In this document: one piece after another, positions 17,201 to 25,730 of the stretch
Layout of the letters: each line of letters starts with the position of its first letter
How positions within the stretch are numbered: the first letter of the stretch is position 1
Source: Actinomyces slackii
GTDB taxonomy: Bacteria; Actinomycetota; Actinomycetes; Actinomycetales; Actinomycetaceae
Reading direction: 5' to 3'
Length of the DNA: 64,000 nt
Assembly: GCF_900637295.1 (NCBI RefSeq)
Contig: NZ_LR134363.1
Span: 1,860,001-1,924,000 of the forward strand
The notes under the pieces: generated by a model
The model's database searches: none
The model's input: only the letters and a program-made list of their open reading frames with translations
What the model was told of the DNA's origin: nothing
Position numbers and translations under genes: made by a program

Positions 17201-17433
17201 AGAAGGACAAGAAGTCCGCTCGCAAGAAGGACAAGGAGACCAAGGAGGCGACCTCCCCGGAGGCGGAGGAGGAGGCCCGCGCCGCTGTGCGCGGGGCCCT
17301 GGCTCAGATCGCCGCCGCGGCCGAGCACGCTCATCGGGAGCAGGAGGCTCAGGACTCCCAGGTCGAGGTCCAGGCCGAGGCCCGGTCTGAGGGTCAGTCT
17401 GAGGCTCAGGCCGAGGAGGCTCCGGCCGACTGA
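14278..17433 (+). CDS. rne: Ribonuclease E/G with long low-complexity N-terminal extension
   Basis: A 1051-residue endoribonuclease for mRNA decay and rRNA processing. The catalytic half starts near residue 520: S1 domain (GNVYVGRVQNVLPSMEAAF, about 555), the DNase-I-like catalytic aspartates in MTVIDVNTGRF (about 816) and MVVIDFVDM (about 860), and the zinc-link CECCKGRGF (about 920). The first 500 residues are Ala/Pro/Glu-rich and disordered with clusters of Arg (RRRRK), like actinobacterial RNase E scaffolds; the last 110 are Lys/Glu/Gln-rich. I prefer the ATG at 14278 (GGAGAG 11 bases upstream). An in-frame ATG at 14191 would read through the leader hairpins. It is the first gene before rplU-rpmA. 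Confidence 0.95.
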   Translation: MADRTTSESSESFEPAVSPESADDAVAAAAVEQAPKRPARRRRATSSVTAPAAAPAVEELRAQEATAEPAEATQSPVETDGPTDEASGPTARMTAKAPSSKRAAGRSSRTTGAARSKATAAQEAAALDEAGGAPTDPDDEAAQPAQDSAATGDAEPQEPAEQEPARRPRRRRKATAASAAPQQAPAAEQPAVAPEPETDAQSPADESGETAVSQDGAQAAEEPQGDEEASQEAPTVEEDDDQGAVEDQGAEDQDAEDAESAEHSEDSPNDSDEEAFRLPAASLLFQAPDPARARRRRRATAATTAPSAAPAARQRPGRSTAEASADQDQDREESSRDADAAADQEAPAGRRPRRRRKAAAAAGAPEVSGEATQDEDLEQADDAGQAQQGGDEESAGGRRKRRRGGRGRRSRGREETPEQSPSKEAAEQDRSQDAQSDDDQASSSRIQVEDEGGSSSRRRRRRSRTRSDAGRDVRDEVTALKGSTRLEAKRQRRREGRAAGRRRPIVTEAEFLARRESVDRQMIVRESDGLNQIAVLEDGLLVEHYVARHTQTSMVGNVYVGRVQNVLPSMEAAFVDLGKGRNAVLYAGEVNWDAAGMEGRPRRIEDALSSGDPVLVQVTKDPIGHKGARLTSQITLAGRFLVLVPGGTMTGISRKLPDTERSRLKKILKRIVPDSAGVIVRTAAEGASEEQLAADVARLVAQWEAIDKKAASVFKGSAKAPMLLKGEPELAVRVVRDVFNEDFRKLVVAGPEAWRTISEYVGELSPDLADRLEHWTGPDDVFAAHRIDEQLAKGFDRKVWLPSGGTLVIDRTEAMTVIDVNTGRFTGAGGTLEETVTRNNIEAAEEIVRQLRLRDIGGMVVIDFVDMVLESNRDLVLRRLVECLGRDRTRHQVTEVTSLGLVQMTRKRVGQGLVEAFSTTCECCKGRGFIVHDEPVENQQADMSASASRGSGRSRGRKRQEEASSEAAPKEKKGKKDKKSARKKDKETKEATSPEAEEEARAAVRGALAQIAAAAEHAHREQEAQDSQVEVQAEARSEGQSEAQAEEAPAD

Positions 17434-17608
17434 CCGGCGCTGAATGACTCGCGCCGACTGATTGGCCGGGCCCGCCGCCGCGGCATTCTCCCGAGGCGGG
17501 GTGCCCAAGAACACAGGCGGGTCAAGGGCCAGGAGGTTGGAGCGGCGCGTCGTATCGCCTAAAGTTGTCAGCCGGTGCGTGCTGCACCATTGCCCAGGAG
17601 AGGGCCCG

Positions 17609-17626
17609 GCGCAACGCTCGTTGCGC
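17609..17626 (+). promoter_or_regulatory. Leader hairpin upstream of rplU
   Basis: GCGCAACG (17609-17616) pairs with CGTTGCGC (17619-17626) across two bases, in the 220-base gap between rne and rplU. It could be a ribosomal-protein leader or simply a leader stem; I do not recognise a named motif. Confidence 0.4.
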
Positions 17627-17653
17627 GCAGAGCCCGATGAAGTAACGACAGAG

Positions 17654-17974
17654 ATGAGCATTCAAGTGGTCTACGCGATCGTCAAGGCCGGCGGCCGTCA
17701 GGAGAAGGTCTCCGTCGGCGACGTCGTGGTTGTCGACAAGCTCGCCGGCGAGATCGGTGACGAGGTCTCCCTCGCCCCCCTCATGCTGGTGGATGGCGAC
17801 ACGGTGACCACCGCCGCTGCCGACCTGGCCAAGGCCTCCGTCACCGCCGAGATCATCGGCGATGAGAAGGGCCCCAAGATCAACATCCTGAAGTTCAAGA
17901 ACAAGACCGGCTACCGCAAGCGCCAGGGCCACCGCGCCCAGCTCACGGCCATCAAGGTCACCGGCATCAAGTGA
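17654..17974 (+). CDS. rplU: 50S ribosomal protein L21
   Basis: A 106-residue protein with the L21 core [19 protein letters not shown] and the C-terminal [19 protein letters not shown]. It binds 23S rRNA in the large subunit. Two starts are possible: ATG at 17654 (used here) and GTG at 17666, which would begin directly at VYAIVKAGG as in many homologues. Neither has a strong ribosome site, so the first four residues are uncertain. rpmA follows after 72 bases. Confidence 0.97.
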   Translation: MSIQVVYAIVKAGGRQEKVSVGDVVVVDKLAGEIGDEVSLAPLMLVDGDTVTTAAADLAKASVTAEIIGDEKGPKINILKFKNKTGYRKRQGHRAQLTAIKVTGIK

Positions 17975-18046
17975 CCCCGCGGCGCCGTCGAGCCTGACGG
18001 CACCGGTCCCCCTGAACTCACCAGATCGAGAAGAAAGAAGCCTGAC

Positions 18047-18304
18047 ATGGCACACAAGAAGGGTCTTGGCTCCTCCCGCAATGGCCGCGACTCCAATGCC
18101 CAGCGCCTGGGCGTCAAGCGCTATGGGGGCCAGTTCGTCAAGGCCGGCGAGATCATCGTCCGCCAGCGCGGCACCCACTTCCACCCCGGCAAGAACGTGG
18201 GCCGCGGCAATGACGACACCCTCTTCGCCAAGGCGGCCGGCAATGTCGAGTTCGGCACCTTCCGCGGCCGCAGGGTCGTCAACATCGTGCTCCCCGAGGC
18301 CTGA
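18047..18304 (+). CDS. rpmA: 50S ribosomal protein L27
   Basis: An 85-residue protein beginning [20 protein letters not shown], the conserved N-terminus that reaches toward the peptidyl transferase centre. There is no N-terminal cleavage extension of the firmicute type. GAAAGAAG lies shortly upstream. It follows rplU in the usual order and is ended by a strong hairpin. Confidence 0.98.
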   Translation: MAHKKGLGSSRNGRDSNAQRLGVKRYGGQFVKAGEIIVRQRGTHFHPGKNVGRGNDDTLFAKAAGNVEFGTFRGRRVVNIVLPEA

Positions 18305-18330
18305 GCCCAGGAGAGCACCCGCTTCCTTCA

Positions 18331-18372
18331 CGCCGCGAGGGCGGACGGCACGGGCCGTCCGCCCTCGCGGCG
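18331..18372 (+). terminator. Strong hairpin after rpmA
   Basis: An 18-base perfect stem: CGCCGCGAGGGCGGACGG (18331-18348) pairs with 18355-18372 around a six-base loop. It lies 27 bases after the rpmA stop and 50 before obg, so it probably ends or attenuates the rplU-rpmA transcript. No U-tract follows. Confidence 0.8.
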
Positions 18373-18421
18373 TACCGGATGGGATCCCCCATCGCTGAGC
18401 TGATAGACCCAGGAGCGCCGC

Positions 18422-20011
18422 ATGCCCAGCTTCATCGACCGAGTGGTCCTTCACGTCGCCGGCGGCGACGGCGGGAACGGATGCACCTCCGTCCATCGTG
18501 AGAAGTTCAAGCCCCTGGCAGGCCCCGACGGCGGGGATGGTGGGCACGGCGGCAGCGTCATCCTGGTGGCCGACCCCTCTGTGACCACCCTGCTGACCTA
18601 CCACCGTTCCCCGCACCGCAGGGCCGGCAACGGCACCCCCGGCATGGGGGACTGGCGGCGCGGGACCGATGGCAAGGACCTCATCCTTCCCGTCCCCGAG
18701 GGTACCGTGGTCAAGGACGCCTCCGGGGAGGTCCTCGCCGACCTCGTCGGCGCCGAGGCCTCCGTCGTGGTGGCCGCCGGGGGCACCGGGGGCCGGGGGA
18801 ACTTCTCCCTGGCCTCCGCGCGGCGCCGCGCCCCGGGCTTCCACCTGCTGGGCGAGCCCGGCCAGGCCCTGGATGTGACCCTGGAGCTCAAGACCATCGC
18901 GGATGTCGCCCTCGTGGGCTACCCCAGTGCCGGCAAGTCCTCCCTCATCGCCGCCATGAGCGCCGCGCGGCCCAAGATCGCCGAGTACCCGTTCACCACC
19001 CTCGTGCCCAATCTCGGGGTGGTGGAGGCCGGCTCCACCCGCTACACGATCGCCGATGTGCCCGGTCTCATCCCGGGAGCATCTCAGGGCAAGGGCCTGG
19101 GCCTGGAGTTCCTGCGGCATATCGAGCGCTGCGCCGTCATCGTCCACATCCTGGATTGCGCCACCCTGGAGTCGGGCCGCGACCCGCTCAGCGACATGGA
19201 CGCCATCGAGGCCGAGCTGGCCGCCTACGCCGAGCGCCTGGGCGATCAGGAGAGTGACCCGGCCGTCACCGGGCGGGTCCCGCTCATGGAGCGGCCGCGC
19301 GTGGCCGTCCTGGCCAAGACCGACGTCCCCGATGCGGCCGAGCTCGCCGACTTCGTCCGTGAGGACCTCGAGTCCCGCGGGATGCCGGTTTTCGCGGTCT
19401 CCGCCGTCGCGCGCACGGGACTGCGCCCCCTGTCCTTCGCCCTGGCCTCCCTGGTGGATGAGGCCCGCTCCTCCGCCCCGGTCACCGCTGCCGCCGCTCA
19501 GGCAGCCGCCGAGGCTGAGCGTCCCGTCATCCGGCCTGCCGCCGTGGGGCGCCGTCGGCCCGAGCCGGTGGCCGAGGTGCGCTACGTCACCCATCCCACT
19601 GAGGGGCGGGTCTACCAGGTGCGCGGGGACAAGCCCGAGCGCTGGGTGCGCCAGACCGACTTCTCCAATGATGAGGCGGTCGGCTACCTCGCCGACCGCC
19701 TGGCCGCCGCGGGAGTGGAGGACGAGCTCGTCAAGGCCGGGGCGCAGGCCGGTGACCCGGTGCTCATCGGCGCCCTGGAAGGGGGGGTGCTCTTCACCTG
19801 GGAGCCATCCCTGTCCACCGGGCCCGAGCTGCTGGGGGCGCGGGGAACCGACCTGCGCGTGGACCCCAGCACCAGGCGCACCAATGTGGAGCGCCGTGCC
19901 GAGTACCACGAGCGGATGGACGCCAAGGAGGCCGCTCGCGCCCAGTTGCGGGCTGAGGCCGCTGAGGGCCTGTGGACCGATGCCGCCTGGGATGAGGGGG
20001 ATCAGCGATGA
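18422..20011 (+). CDS. obg: GTPase Obg/CgtA
   Basis: A 529-residue ribosome-associated GTPase. The N-terminal Gly-rich Obg domain covers about 1-160 ([20 protein letters not shown]). The G domain has G1 GYPSAGKSS (about 164), G3 [10 protein letters not shown] and G4 AKTD (about 297). The C-terminal OCT domain includes [18 protein letters not shown] near 400. It contributes to large-subunit assembly and stress control. Length is normal for actinobacteria. Its stop overlaps the proB start by 4 bases, so both are co-expressed. Confidence 0.97.
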   Translation: MPSFIDRVVLHVAGGDGGNGCTSVHREKFKPLAGPDGGDGGHGGSVILVADPSVTTLLTYHRSPHRRAGNGTPGMGDWRRGTDGKDLILPVPEGTVVKDASGEVLADLVGAEASVVVAAGGTGGRGNFSLASARRRAPGFHLLGEPGQALDVTLELKTIADVALVGYPSAGKSSLIAAMSAARPKIAEYPFTTLVPNLGVVEAGSTRYTIADVPGLIPGASQGKGLGLEFLRHIERCAVIVHILDCATLESGRDPLSDMDAIEAELAAYAERLGDQESDPAVTGRVPLMERPRVAVLAKTDVPDAAELADFVREDLESRGMPVFAVSAVARTGLRPLSFALASLVDEARSSAPVTAAAAQAAAEAERPVIRPAAVGRRRPEPVAEVRYVTHPTEGRVYQVRGDKPERWVRQTDFSNDEAVGYLADRLAAAGVEDELVKAGAQAGDPVLIGALEGGVLFTWEPSLSTGPELLGARGTDLRVDPSTRRTNVERRAEYHERMDAKEAARAQLRAEAAEGLWTDAAWDEGDQR

Positions 20012-21165
20012 GCACCGTATCCGCCCAGGTGCAGGCGGGGCGGCCTGAGGCGCTGCCGAGCGGCGCGCGCGTCGTGGTCAAGATCGGCTCATCCTCCCTG
20101 ACCCGTGACGACGGCGGACTGGACCTCAACCGCATCGACATCATGGCCGGTCTTGTCGCCGGACTGCGGGGCCGGGGCCATGACGTGGTGCTGGTCTCCT
20201 CGGGGGCGGTAGCCGCGGGCCTGACCCCGCTGGGCATGGAGCGCCGGCCCGGCGAGCTGCGCCTGCTTCAGGCGGCCGCCTCCGTGGGACAGGGCAATCT
20301 GCTCGCCCGCTGGCAGACGGCGATGAGCGCCTATGGGGTGGTCACCGCCCAGGTGCTGCTGACAGCCCAGGACGTGGCGGTGCGCAGTCACTACCGCACG
20401 GTTCGCTCAACCTTCGACGCCCTGCTGTCATTGGGTGCGGTGCCCATCATCAATGAGAACGACGCCGTGGCCACCACGGAGTTCAACCTGGGGGACAACG
20501 ATCACCTGGCGGCCCTGGTCTCCCACCTGGTGACAGCCGATGTCCTGGTGCTGCTCACCGACGTCGACGGGCTGTGGACCGCCCGCCCGGGCACCCCGGG
20601 GGCCGAGCCGATCCGGCTGGTGCGATCGGGGGCCGATCTGGAGGGCGTATCCGTCAGCGGCCGTGGCTCGGCGGTGGGCACCGGCGGCATGACCACCAAG
20701 GTCCAGGCCGCCACCATTGCCTGCGCCTCAGGGACCGCCACCCTCATCGCCAGTGCTGACGACGCCGCCCGCCTCCTGTCCGGACCGCGGCTGCCCGCCG
20801 ACGTGGGCACCTGGTTCGCCCCCACTGGGCCCCACCGCCCCAGCCGGCGGTTGTGGATGGCCTACGCCTCGGTGCCCGAAGGGCGGGTCCTGGTGGATGA
20901 GGGAGCGGCCCGCGCCCTGACCGTGGGCAAGAAGTCGCTTCTGCTTCCCGGGGTGATCGGCGTGACCGGGGACTTCGAGTCCGGGGCCGTGGTCGACGTC
21001 GTGGGGCCCGAGCGCATCGTGGCCCGGGGGATCTGCCGCTATGCGGCAGCCGAGCTGGAGGAGGTCCTGGCCGCTCGGGCCACCGGAGGGCCGGTGCCCG
21101 ACCATGTGGCCCCCGTCGTCCACCGCGACGACCTGGCCGAGCTCCCCCGCACCGCAGGGGTCTGA
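20008..21165 (+). CDS. proB: Glutamate 5-kinase
   Basis: A 385-residue enzyme that phosphorylates glutamate in the first step of proline synthesis. The amino-acid-kinase domain has [10 protein letters not shown] near residue 28, [11 protein letters not shown] and the substrate loop [18 protein letters not shown]. The C-terminal PUA domain spans about 285-385 ([20 protein letters not shown]). It overlaps obg by 4 bases. Its pathway partner proA is not adjacent: two opposite-strand genes lie between, which splits an order (obg-proB-proA) that is usually continuous in actinobacteria. Confidence 0.97.
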   Translation: MSTVSAQVQAGRPEALPSGARVVVKIGSSSLTRDDGGLDLNRIDIMAGLVAGLRGRGHDVVLVSSGAVAAGLTPLGMERRPGELRLLQAAASVGQGNLLARWQTAMSAYGVVTAQVLLTAQDVAVRSHYRTVRSTFDALLSLGAVPIINENDAVATTEFNLGDNDHLAALVSHLVTADVLVLLTDVDGLWTARPGTPGAEPIRLVRSGADLEGVSVSGRGSAVGTGGMTTKVQAATIACASGTATLIASADDAARLLSGPRLPADVGTWFAPTGPHRPSRRLWMAYASVPEGRVLVDEGAARALTVGKKSLLLPGVIGVTGDFESGAVVDVVGPERIVARGICRYAAAELEEVLAARATGGPVPDHVAPVVHRDDLAELPRTAGV

Positions 21166-21198
21166 GACTCCCACCCGTCAGCGGCGAGTGCGTCGGAC

Positions 21199-21813
21199 TC
21201 ACTGGTCCTGCGCGCTCACCAGCAGATCGCGGAGTCGCGCGAGATCGGCGACGGCGCGACTCAGGCTCGGACTGCTCTCGCACGCCCGTGCCACATCCCA
21301 ATGCTCCTGGGCAAAGGTGTTGATGACGGTGACGTACAGCGGGCCGGGGCTGCCGTCCTGGCGAACTGCATCCTTCTTGATCTGTGAGGACCTTGAGCGC
21401 TGGCACAGCCGTAGCAGTTCCTGCTTGGCGTGAGGCAGATCATCGGGACGGGCGGGAACGCGGGTATGCGGGACCTTGAAGTGCTCAGCGAAGCCCGTGG
21501 TATCCGCCATGAGCCAGGACTCGGTCATCGAGCAGGCCAGGCGCAGGATGAAACCCTCACCGACAGAGGCCTGACCGAGCAGTTGCGTTCGAAGCTCAAC
21601 GGGACAGTGGGAGTCGGAGTCCCGGAAGACGATCCACGGGTTGGCCAGGGGCGCGTTGGCGAGCCTTTTGATCAGCTTGTCCAGGTTCGCCGAGCCGCTC
21701 TTCTCCAAGCATGGTCGCGTGAGGGCCAGGCCCACGTGGCGCAGCAGGGCTTGCACCATGCCTGTGTCGGAGCGTCCTTCTACCGCGACGCTCACACATG
21801 GCGGGACGGTCAT
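21199..21813 (-). CDS. TOPRIM/DUF4276-like protein, partner of an AAA ATPase
   Basis: A 204-residue protein. The N-terminus has the TOPRIM-like acidic patch: Glu12 in VAVEGRSDTGMV and the DxD pair Asp65/Asp67 in IVFRDSDSH. ESWLMAD (about 98-104) resembles the conserved E-A-W-L-L-A-D stretch of DUF4276 proteins. This fold occurs in the nuclease or effector subunits paired with OLD-like ATPases (for example RloB-type and PARIS-type systems). It overlaps the ATPase gene by 4 bases and is translated after it. It has no membrane segment. I infer a nuclease or effector role in an anti-phage or DNA-repair module; family assignment is by motif only. Confidence 0.65.
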   Translation of the reverse strand: MTVPPCVSVAVEGRSDTGMVQALLRHVGLALTRPCLEKSGSANLDKLIKRLANAPLANPWIVFRDSDSHCPVELRTQLLGQASVGEGFILRLACSMTESWLMADTTGFAEHFKVPHTRVPARPDDLPHAKQELLRLCQRSRSSQIKKDAVRQDGSPGPLYVTVINTFAQEHWDVARACESSPSLSRAVADLARLRDLLVSAQDQ

Positions 21814-22973
21814 CGACTGCTCCGTGCGGCCACGGTCAGCCCGGTGAGATCACCCGGAGTGATGAGTCCGTCGACGATCTCGGCGAGGCTCAACCCCAGG
21901 GTCAGGTTCTCGTCGGTGCCGAAGGCCGGCTCCGAGAGCAGACCCGCCTGGGACCCGTCTTTCGTCACCGTGAGCACAAGTACCTCTGAGGGGACGACAC
22001 CCTCGTCATTGAGAATCTCAGGCGCGTGGGTGGACAGCAGGATCTGCAGGTCGGAGGAGCGGCGTGCCTGGGCCAGGACCGTTGGCAGCATGCGCACCAC
22101 AGCGCTGTTCAGGGACAACTCGGGTTCCTCCAGCAGGAGGATGCCGGGGGTCTTTGGGGCCTTGATGATCGACCACAGCAGGCCGATGAGGCGCAGGGTG
22201 CCGTCGGAGAAGTCCGCCTCGCTCTGAAGCGCCGGCTTGGACCGCCAGTTCCTGTACCCCGCGATGAGGTGCGGCTTACCCGCGCTGTCAGTCTCGATGT
22301 TAAGTGTCTCGAAGCCGGGAACGGCGGCCTGGAGGGCCTTCTCCATTCGACGGAGCCAGGCGTCGCGGGTTCTGGTCTGCGTGGCGTTCATCTCGGCGAT
22401 GAAGTGGGCTCCGTAGGGGTCGTTGTCGGGGATGCCTACTCGATTTGGGTCCCGAATGATCTGCGGGACCAGGTGGAAGTACTGGACCCGCGTGAAGTAG
22501 TCGGCGAGAGCGCGGAATGGCTGGTTCGCCGAGATCTGCTCCAGGTGGGTTTGTGTGAGTCGCTCCGGGTCGGCGTCGTCCTGAGCGTCTGGTCGTCGCA
22601 GGAGTCGCTCTCCGTTACGGATCACGAGCTCCTCGGCCACGACCGGACGATTGTGGCCCTGGCCCTCGCCCTTGATCGACAGTCGGTACTCCCACGTGTC
22701 CTCGCCATCCTGAAGGGTGACAGCCACAACCAGGTGCCCTTTGGCGTTGTTGCGGGCGAAGAGGCTGCGCAGCTTGCTCAGGCCCCCACGCTTCTTGATC
22801 GCGTGACCCAGACCCCCTCCGGCCGGGGTCAGGTCCCCCAGGAACCGGAAGATATCCAGAAGATTGGACTTGCCGGAGGCATTCGGCCCTACGACGAAGA
22901 GCCGGTCGCCGATGTCGAAGGAGACGTTCTTGAAGTTGCGCCAGTTGCTGGCCTCCAGATGGGTGATCCTCAC
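21810..22973 (-). CDS. AAA/OLD-like ATPase (SMC-type fold)
   Basis: A 387-residue ATPase of the AAA_15/AAA_21 class. It starts MRITHLEASNWRNFKNVSF, the usual OLD/RecF-like opening. Walker A is GPNASGKSN (29-37), the signature is FSDGTLRLIGLLW (255-267), Walker B ILLLEEPE (278-285) and the switch His is in LLSTHAPEIL (312-321). The middle (about 90-240) is the short coiled-coil/arm region. Together with the overlapping TOPRIM-like gene it forms a two-gene cassette on the strand opposite to obg-proB and proA. GC content is visibly lower than in the flanking genes, which fits acquisition. Confidence 0.8.
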   Translation of the reverse strand: MRITHLEASNWRNFKNVSFDIGDRLFVVGPNASGKSNLLDIFRFLGDLTPAGGGLGHAIKKRGGLSKLRSLFARNNAKGHLVVAVTLQDGEDTWEYRLSIKGEGQGHNRPVVAEELVIRNGERLLRRPDAQDDADPERLTQTHLEQISANQPFRALADYFTRVQYFHLVPQIIRDPNRVGIPDNDPYGAHFIAEMNATQTRTRDAWLRRMEKALQAAVPGFETLNIETDSAGKPHLIAGYRNWRSKPALQSEADFSDGTLRLIGLLWSIIKAPKTPGILLLEEPELSLNSAVVRMLPTVLAQARRSSDLQILLSTHAPEILNDEGVVPSEVLVLTVTKDGSQAGLLSEPAFGTDENLTLGLSLAEIVDGLITPGDLTGLTVAARSSR

Positions 22974-23259
22974 GGCAGCGGCCCTCCGATCATGCGGTTC
23001 TCCAGAGCATCTTCCCCGAGTCTATCCTGTGGCTGGTGACAGCGATCCTGGCCAGAAGGTGTCTGAGCCCGGGAGCGGTGATGGGGCATCACGCCGGTGA
23101 GACAGGGGACGGCGAGTCGGGAGGCGGCGTCATGGGCTCTGAGCGGCACGCGAGCCTGGGCGTGAGCCCGGCACTGGTGCGGGGGCTCTCAGCGGGTTGC
23201 CTCCGGTAAGTCAGGTCGTGCCCACCCCGTTCTTATCTTTTCACCGTAGGGTAGGGCGC
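22974..23259 (+). promoter_or_regulatory. proA: proA upstream region with leaderless -10 candidate
   Basis: This gap separates the ATPase start from proA. TAGGGT (23247-23252) ends exactly seven bases before the proA ATG, the same TAnnnT-N7-ATG layout as at 4580. AGGGTAGGG could alternatively act as a ribosome site. An 8-base word CGGCGAGT occurs here (23110-23117) and just after proB (21182-21189). No other gene is visible. Confidence 0.45.
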
Positions 23260-24567
23260 ATGGCTGAATCGACCGCCCCCCGGGATGCTCAGGACCTTGT
23301 CGCCGCCACTGCCAGTGCCGCCCGCACGGCGCAGCGCTCCATAGCCGGGGCCCCGCGCGCGGTCAAGGATGCGGCTCTTGTGGCCATGGCCGATGCCCTG
23401 GTGGCCCACACCGATGAGATCCTGACCGCCAATGCCTCGGACCTCCAGCGGGGCCGGGACTCCGGCATGAAGCCCGGGCTCCTGGACCGCCTGGCCCTGG
23501 ACGCCTCCCGTCTGGAGGGCATCGCCGAGGCCCTGCGGGAGATCGCCGCCCTGCCCGACCCGGTGGGTCAGATCCTTGACGGCTCGGTCATGCCCAACGG
23601 CCTGCGTGTGCGGCGCGTGCGCGTGCCCATCGGGGTGGTCGGCATGATCTACGAGGCCCGTCCCAATGTGACCGTCGATGTGGCGGCCCTGGCCATCAAG
23701 GCGGGCAACGCCGTCATCCTCCGGGGCGGCAGCGCGGCCCAGGACTCCAACGCCGCCATCATCGCTGCCCTGCGCTCGGCCCTCAAGGCTCAAGGGCTGC
23801 CCCCTGAGCTCGTGGCCAGTATCGACGCGGCCGGGCGCGAGGGCGCCACGGCGCTCATGCGAGCCCGCGGGGCCATCGACCTGCTGGTGCCGCGCGGCGG
23901 CGCCGGCCTCATCCGCTCGGTGGTCGAGAACTCCATCGTCCCAGTCATCGAGACCGGCTCCGGCAACTGCCATGTCTACGTCGATGCCAGCGCCCAGCAG
24001 GATGAGGCCGTCGAGATCATCATCAATGCCAAGACTCAGCGCGTCGGCGTCTGCAACGCCGCCGAGACGCTCATCGTCCACCGGGAGATCGCGAAGGCCT
24101 GGCTGCCGCGGGCAGCCGAGGCGCTGTGGCAGAAGGGCACCACTCTGCACGCCGATGAGCAGGCTCTCCAGATCCTGGCCCCCGCCGCAGGCGCTGGCGG
24201 GCATGAGGCGCTCCTGGAGGCCGCCACCCCCGAGGACTGGGAGACCGAGTACGGCTCCCTGGACCTGGCCGTGCGCGTGGTCGACGACGTCCAGGCCGCC
24301 ATCGAGCACATCCGCGCCCACACCACGGGCCACACCGAGGCCGTCCTGGCACAGGACGCCTCTGTCATCAACGACTTCATCGCCGGCATGGACTCGGCGG
24401 CCGTTATCGTCAACGCCTCGACCCGCTTCACCGACGGCGGCCAGTTGGGGCTGGGAGCCGAGCTGGGGATCTCCACCCAGAAGCTCCATGCCCGCGGTCC
24501 CATGGGCCTTGCGGAGCTGACCACCACGATGTGGATCGTTGAGGGCGACGGACATATCCGCACCTGA
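23260..24567 (+). CDS. proA: Glutamate-5-semialdehyde dehydrogenase
   Basis: A 435-residue NADPH-dependent reductase that converts glutamyl-5-phosphate to glutamate semialdehyde, the second step of proline synthesis. Family hallmarks are VGMIYEARPNVTVD, ILRGGSAA, VPRGGAGLI and the catalytic Cys in RVGVCNAAETLIVH (about residue 266). The C-terminus has DGGQLGLGAELGISTQKLHA. I chose the ATG at 23260 because it gives the normal length and matches a leaderless promoter; an earlier in-frame start at 23197 adds a non-family leader. Because of the inserted cassette it must use its own promoter. Confidence 0.97.
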   Translation: MAESTAPRDAQDLVAATASAARTAQRSIAGAPRAVKDAALVAMADALVAHTDEILTANASDLQRGRDSGMKPGLLDRLALDASRLEGIAEALREIAALPDPVGQILDGSVMPNGLRVRRVRVPIGVVGMIYEARPNVTVDVAALAIKAGNAVILRGGSAAQDSNAAIIAALRSALKAQGLPPELVASIDAAGREGATALMRARGAIDLLVPRGGAGLIRSVVENSIVPVIETGSGNCHVYVDASAQQDEAVEIIINAKTQRVGVCNAAETLIVHREIAKAWLPRAAEALWQKGTTLHADEQALQILAPAAGAGGHEALLEAATPEDWETEYGSLDLAVRVVDDVQAAIEHIRAHTTGHTEAVLAQDASVINDFIAGMDSAAVIVNASTRFTDGGQLGLGAELGISTQKLHARGPMGLAELTTTMWIVEGDGHIRT

Positions 24568-24579
24568 GAGGAGCGCCTG

Positions 24580-24978
24580 ATGAGGAGCCTGTTCACCAGC
24601 CGCGGCCGTGCGATCGCCGCCATCACCGTTCCCGTCACCTCCGTCCTCCTGGCCTGGGTGACCTGGGCAGCGCTCAGCGAGCCCGGCGCGAAGGTCAATG
24701 AGCCGGGCATCGTCATGACCTCCACATCCACGGCGGCGCAGCGGGAGGCCTGGCCCCCCTCATCATCGGTGCCCACGCCCTCGACCCCCACCAGCTCCGA
24801 AGCCGTCGAGCCCGCAGCGCCCGCCACGGTCGAATCCGGGCCGGCCGCGCCACCCGTGTCAGAGCCTCCCGCGTCAGAGCCCTCGGCCCAGCAGGCGCCC
24901 GCCCCGGCGCCGACTCCAACGGATGATGATCTCGACGATGATGACGACGACCTCGGTGAGGTCGACATCGACGACTGA
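24580..24978 (+). CDS. Small membrane-anchored Pro/Ser/Asp-rich protein
   Basis: A 132-residue protein of unknown function. Residues 10-35 form a single hydrophobic segment (AIAAITVPVTSVLLAWVTWA) that could be a signal anchor. The remainder is low complexity: Ser/Pro/Thr/Ala-rich up to about residue 112, then a run of Asp and Glu to the end. It starts 12 bases after proA with GAGAGGAG before the ATG, so it is co-transcribed with proA. It ends opposite the response regulator at 25030. The acidic tail could bind cations, but I know no family. Confidence 0.6.
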   Translation: MRSLFTSRGRAIAAITVPVTSVLLAWVTWAALSEPGAKVNEPGIVMTSTSTAAQREAWPPSSSVPTPSTPTSSEAVEPAAPATVESGPAAPPVSEPPASEPSAQQAPAPAPTPTDDDLDDDDDDLGEVDIDD

Positions 24979-25029
24979 GGCCGACGGTCCGCCGCCAGGG
25001 CCCGGCAGCGCCGGCGCGACCACCCCGGT

Positions 25030-25692
25030 TCACACGAGGCGGTAACCCATCCCTCGCACGGTCTGGACCCGGTCCTTGCCGAGTTTGGCGCGCAGATACG
25101 AGATGTAGACCTCCACCACATTGGAGCCGGGGTCGAAGTCATAGCCCCACACCGAGCTCAGCAGTTGCTCGCGACTGAGGACCTGACCGGGGTGGCGCAT
25201 GAGGGTCTCCGCCAGGGCGAACTCTCGGGCGGAGAGCTCGATGATCCGGCCATCGGCCTCCATGGTGCGCGTGCGCAGGTCCAGGACCAGGTCCCGGTGG
25301 GTGAGCTGGGTGGGGTCGGCCGCTGCTGAGGCATCTGAGCGCAGGCGCACCCGGATGCGGGCGAGGAGTTCCTCGAAGGAGAAGGGCTTGGGCATGTAGT
25401 CGTCGGCCCCTCCTTCCAGGCCGGCGACCCTGTCGGCCACCGAGGAGCGGGCGGTGAGCATGATCACAGGGGTGGAGACGCCCTGCCCCCTGATCTGCTC
25501 CAGGACGGCGAATCCATCGGTGTCGGGCAGTCCGACGTCCAGGATGATCAGGTCGATATCGTCCTGGACCGCCAGGTGGATCGCCTCATTGCCCGAGGCG
25601 GTGGTCTGCGCTGTGAACCCCGCGGCCCTGAGCCCCTTGACCAGGAAGGAGGCGATGCGGGTCTCGTCCTCGACGACGAGGATGCTACTCAT
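25030..25692 (-). CDS. OmpR-family response regulator
   Basis: A 220-residue regulator. The receiver has the acidic residues in VVEDE, phosphoacceptor Asp52 (LIILDVGLPD), Thr80 and Lys102 (MPKPF). The winged-helix DNA-binding domain covers about 125-220 (LSAREFALAETLMRHPGQVL, ending VQTVRGMGYRLV). It lies 38 bases after the histidine kinase gene and is the last gene of the 36.2-25.0 kb minus-strand block, so it probably regulates, or is expressed with, the glycan genes. Confidence 0.95.
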   Translation of the reverse strand: MSSILVVEDETRIASFLVKGLRAAGFTAQTTASGNEAIHLAVQDDIDLIILDVGLPDTDGFAVLEQIRGQGVSTPVIMLTARSSVADRVAGLEGGADDYMPKPFSFEELLARIRVRLRSDASAAADPTQLTHRDLVLDLRTRTMEADGRIIELSAREFALAETLMRHPGQVLSREQLLSSVWGYDFDPGSNVVEVYISYLRAKLGKDRVQTVRGMGYRLV

Positions 25693-25730
25693 CGAAGCCT
25701 ACCCTTCGTTGCGGTGCTGGACGGTCGATA

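Noticed and set aside
17522-19909. A 795-codon minus-strand frame opposite rplU-rpmA-obg
   Set aside because: Crosses three well-identified genes on the other strand and has no recognisable protein features.
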